Shown piece after piece: positions 5,536-5,630 of a DNA stretch of 5,630 nt. How positions within the stretch are numbered: the stretch's first letter is position 1; each line of letters opens with the position of its first letter. The translations under genes and the position numbers were made by a program. This stretch comes from Promethearchaeota archaeon (GTDB lineage Archaea > Asgardarchaeota > Lokiarchaeia > Sigyniarchaeales > Promethearchaeaceae), in assembly GCA_014729055.1 (NCBI GenBank), contig WJKO01000163.1:1-5630 (forward strand), in the 5' to 3' direction. Below the pieces are notes generated by a model. The model was not told the origin of the DNA and searched no databases. It worked only from the letters and a program-made list of their open reading frames with translations.

Positions 5536-5630
5536 ATGTTTTGGTGGTTAAATTTGATTATATACTATAATATTGACGACTTTAACCCTCCTAAGAGTAA
5601 TTTATTTCTAATTCGGCGCCAATATTGGCA
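5536..5630 (+). CDS. Weak partial open frame at the right edge
   Basis: From ATG at 5536 a frame stays open for 31 codons to the window end (start MFWWLNLIIYYNIDDF). It is closed upstream by TAA at 5506-5508. No clear Shine-Dalgarno site precedes it, and the only upstream promoter-like sequence is AGATATTATC at 5511-5520, closer than an archaeal TATA box should be. The composition is aromatic- and Ile/Asn-rich, as random AT-rich DNA would give. I do not recognise the product and think it more likely noise than a gene; the sequence to the right would decide. Confidence 0.12.
   Translation, partial: MFWWLNLIIYYNIDDFNPPKSNLFLIRRQYW
5558..5574 (+). promoter_or_regulatory. TATA-like run near the right edge
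   Basis: TTATATACTATAATATT is among the most TATA-like stretches of the window. Because it is nearly symmetric in composition it could work in either direction. If used on the plus strand it would start transcription near 5592 for a gene or RNA beyond the edge, making that unit divergent from mcm. No such gene is visible inside the window, so this is speculative. Confidence 0.25.
5618..5629. repeat. Perfect 12-bp palindrome at the right edge
   Basis: GCCAATATTGGC is self-complementary over all 12 bases. It overlaps a second palindrome, GGCGCC (5615-5620), and is a small GC-containing island in very AT-rich DNA. It lies about 45-60 bases after the TATA-like run, where a dimeric repressor could bind just downstream of a start site. 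It could equally be part of a gene or RNA that continues beyond the window. Confidence 0.35.

Larger units (their letters stand above)
5208..5630. other. AT-rich intergenic region upstream of mcm
   Basis: About 420 bases with no convincing gene on either strand. From left to right it holds the mcm promoter region (about 5225-5280), a cluster of near-identical 15-bp direct repeats (5350-5406), an 11-base odd palindrome ATCAAGTTGAT (5433-5443), two copies of TATCAGATTT (5259-5268 and 5517-5526), a TATA-like run (5558-5574) and a 12-base perfect palindrome at the right end (5618-5629). Frames are broken by frequent stops, except for one open to the edge from 5536. The contents suit a control region, possibly with a divergent promoter, or a replication-linked element. 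None of this is proven by sequence alone. Confidence 0.5.

Noticed and set aside
5586..5592. Strong AGGAGGG Shine-Dalgarno-like sequence on the minus strand near the right edge
   Set aside because: No ATG, GTG or TTG follows at usable spacing on the minus strand, and the frames close quickly, so it does not mark a gene.

Overview
This window is AT-rich archaeal DNA dominated by two large same-strand (minus) DNA-replication and fork-maintenance genes. A 715-residue MCM replicative helicase (5207 to 3060) is followed by an 879-residue Hel308-type superfamily 2 helicase (2943 to 304). Archaeal origin follows from the single complete MCM, the unmistakable Hel308 domain set including the ratchet and GIGRVRAR-type C-terminal domain, the TATA-box-like elements and the poly-T terminator-like tracts. 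Composition, Lys/Asn/Ile-rich proteins, a eukaryote-like MCM zinc ribbon and the enlarged Hel308 are compatible with an Asgard-type lineage. That finer placement is inference only.

Layout from left to right: (1) 1-104 is a leader with a T9 tract and a TATA-like element. (2) 105-260 is a small plus-strand gene for a highly charged 51-residue protein of unknown function. (3) It converges on hel308 with a 43-bp gap. (4) hel308 starts at a TTG with a Shine-Dalgarno-like GAGGG. (5) A 116-bp spacer holds a small hairpin plus T-rich terminator-like stretch and a possible hel308 promoter. (6) mcm has a TATA-like element placed for a leaderless or nearly leaderless start. (7) 5208-5630 is about 420 bp of very AT-rich sequence with no convincing gene. 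It carries a 15-bp direct-repeat cluster (5350-5406), small palindromes, a strong TATA-like stretch and, at the right edge, a weak open frame.

Functionally, MCM unwinds the chromosome at the fork, and Hel308 is known in archaea to act on stalled forks and recombination intermediates. The Hel308 here ends in QTTLF, which resembles a shortened PCNA-interaction motif, so a link between the two through the fork is plausible. No mobile element, CRISPR array, tRNA, rRNA, or defence or secondary-metabolism system is visible. The window looks like ordinary core-genome sequence. The points of real interest are the Hel308 insertion and tail, the small convergent gene and the repeat cluster upstream of mcm.
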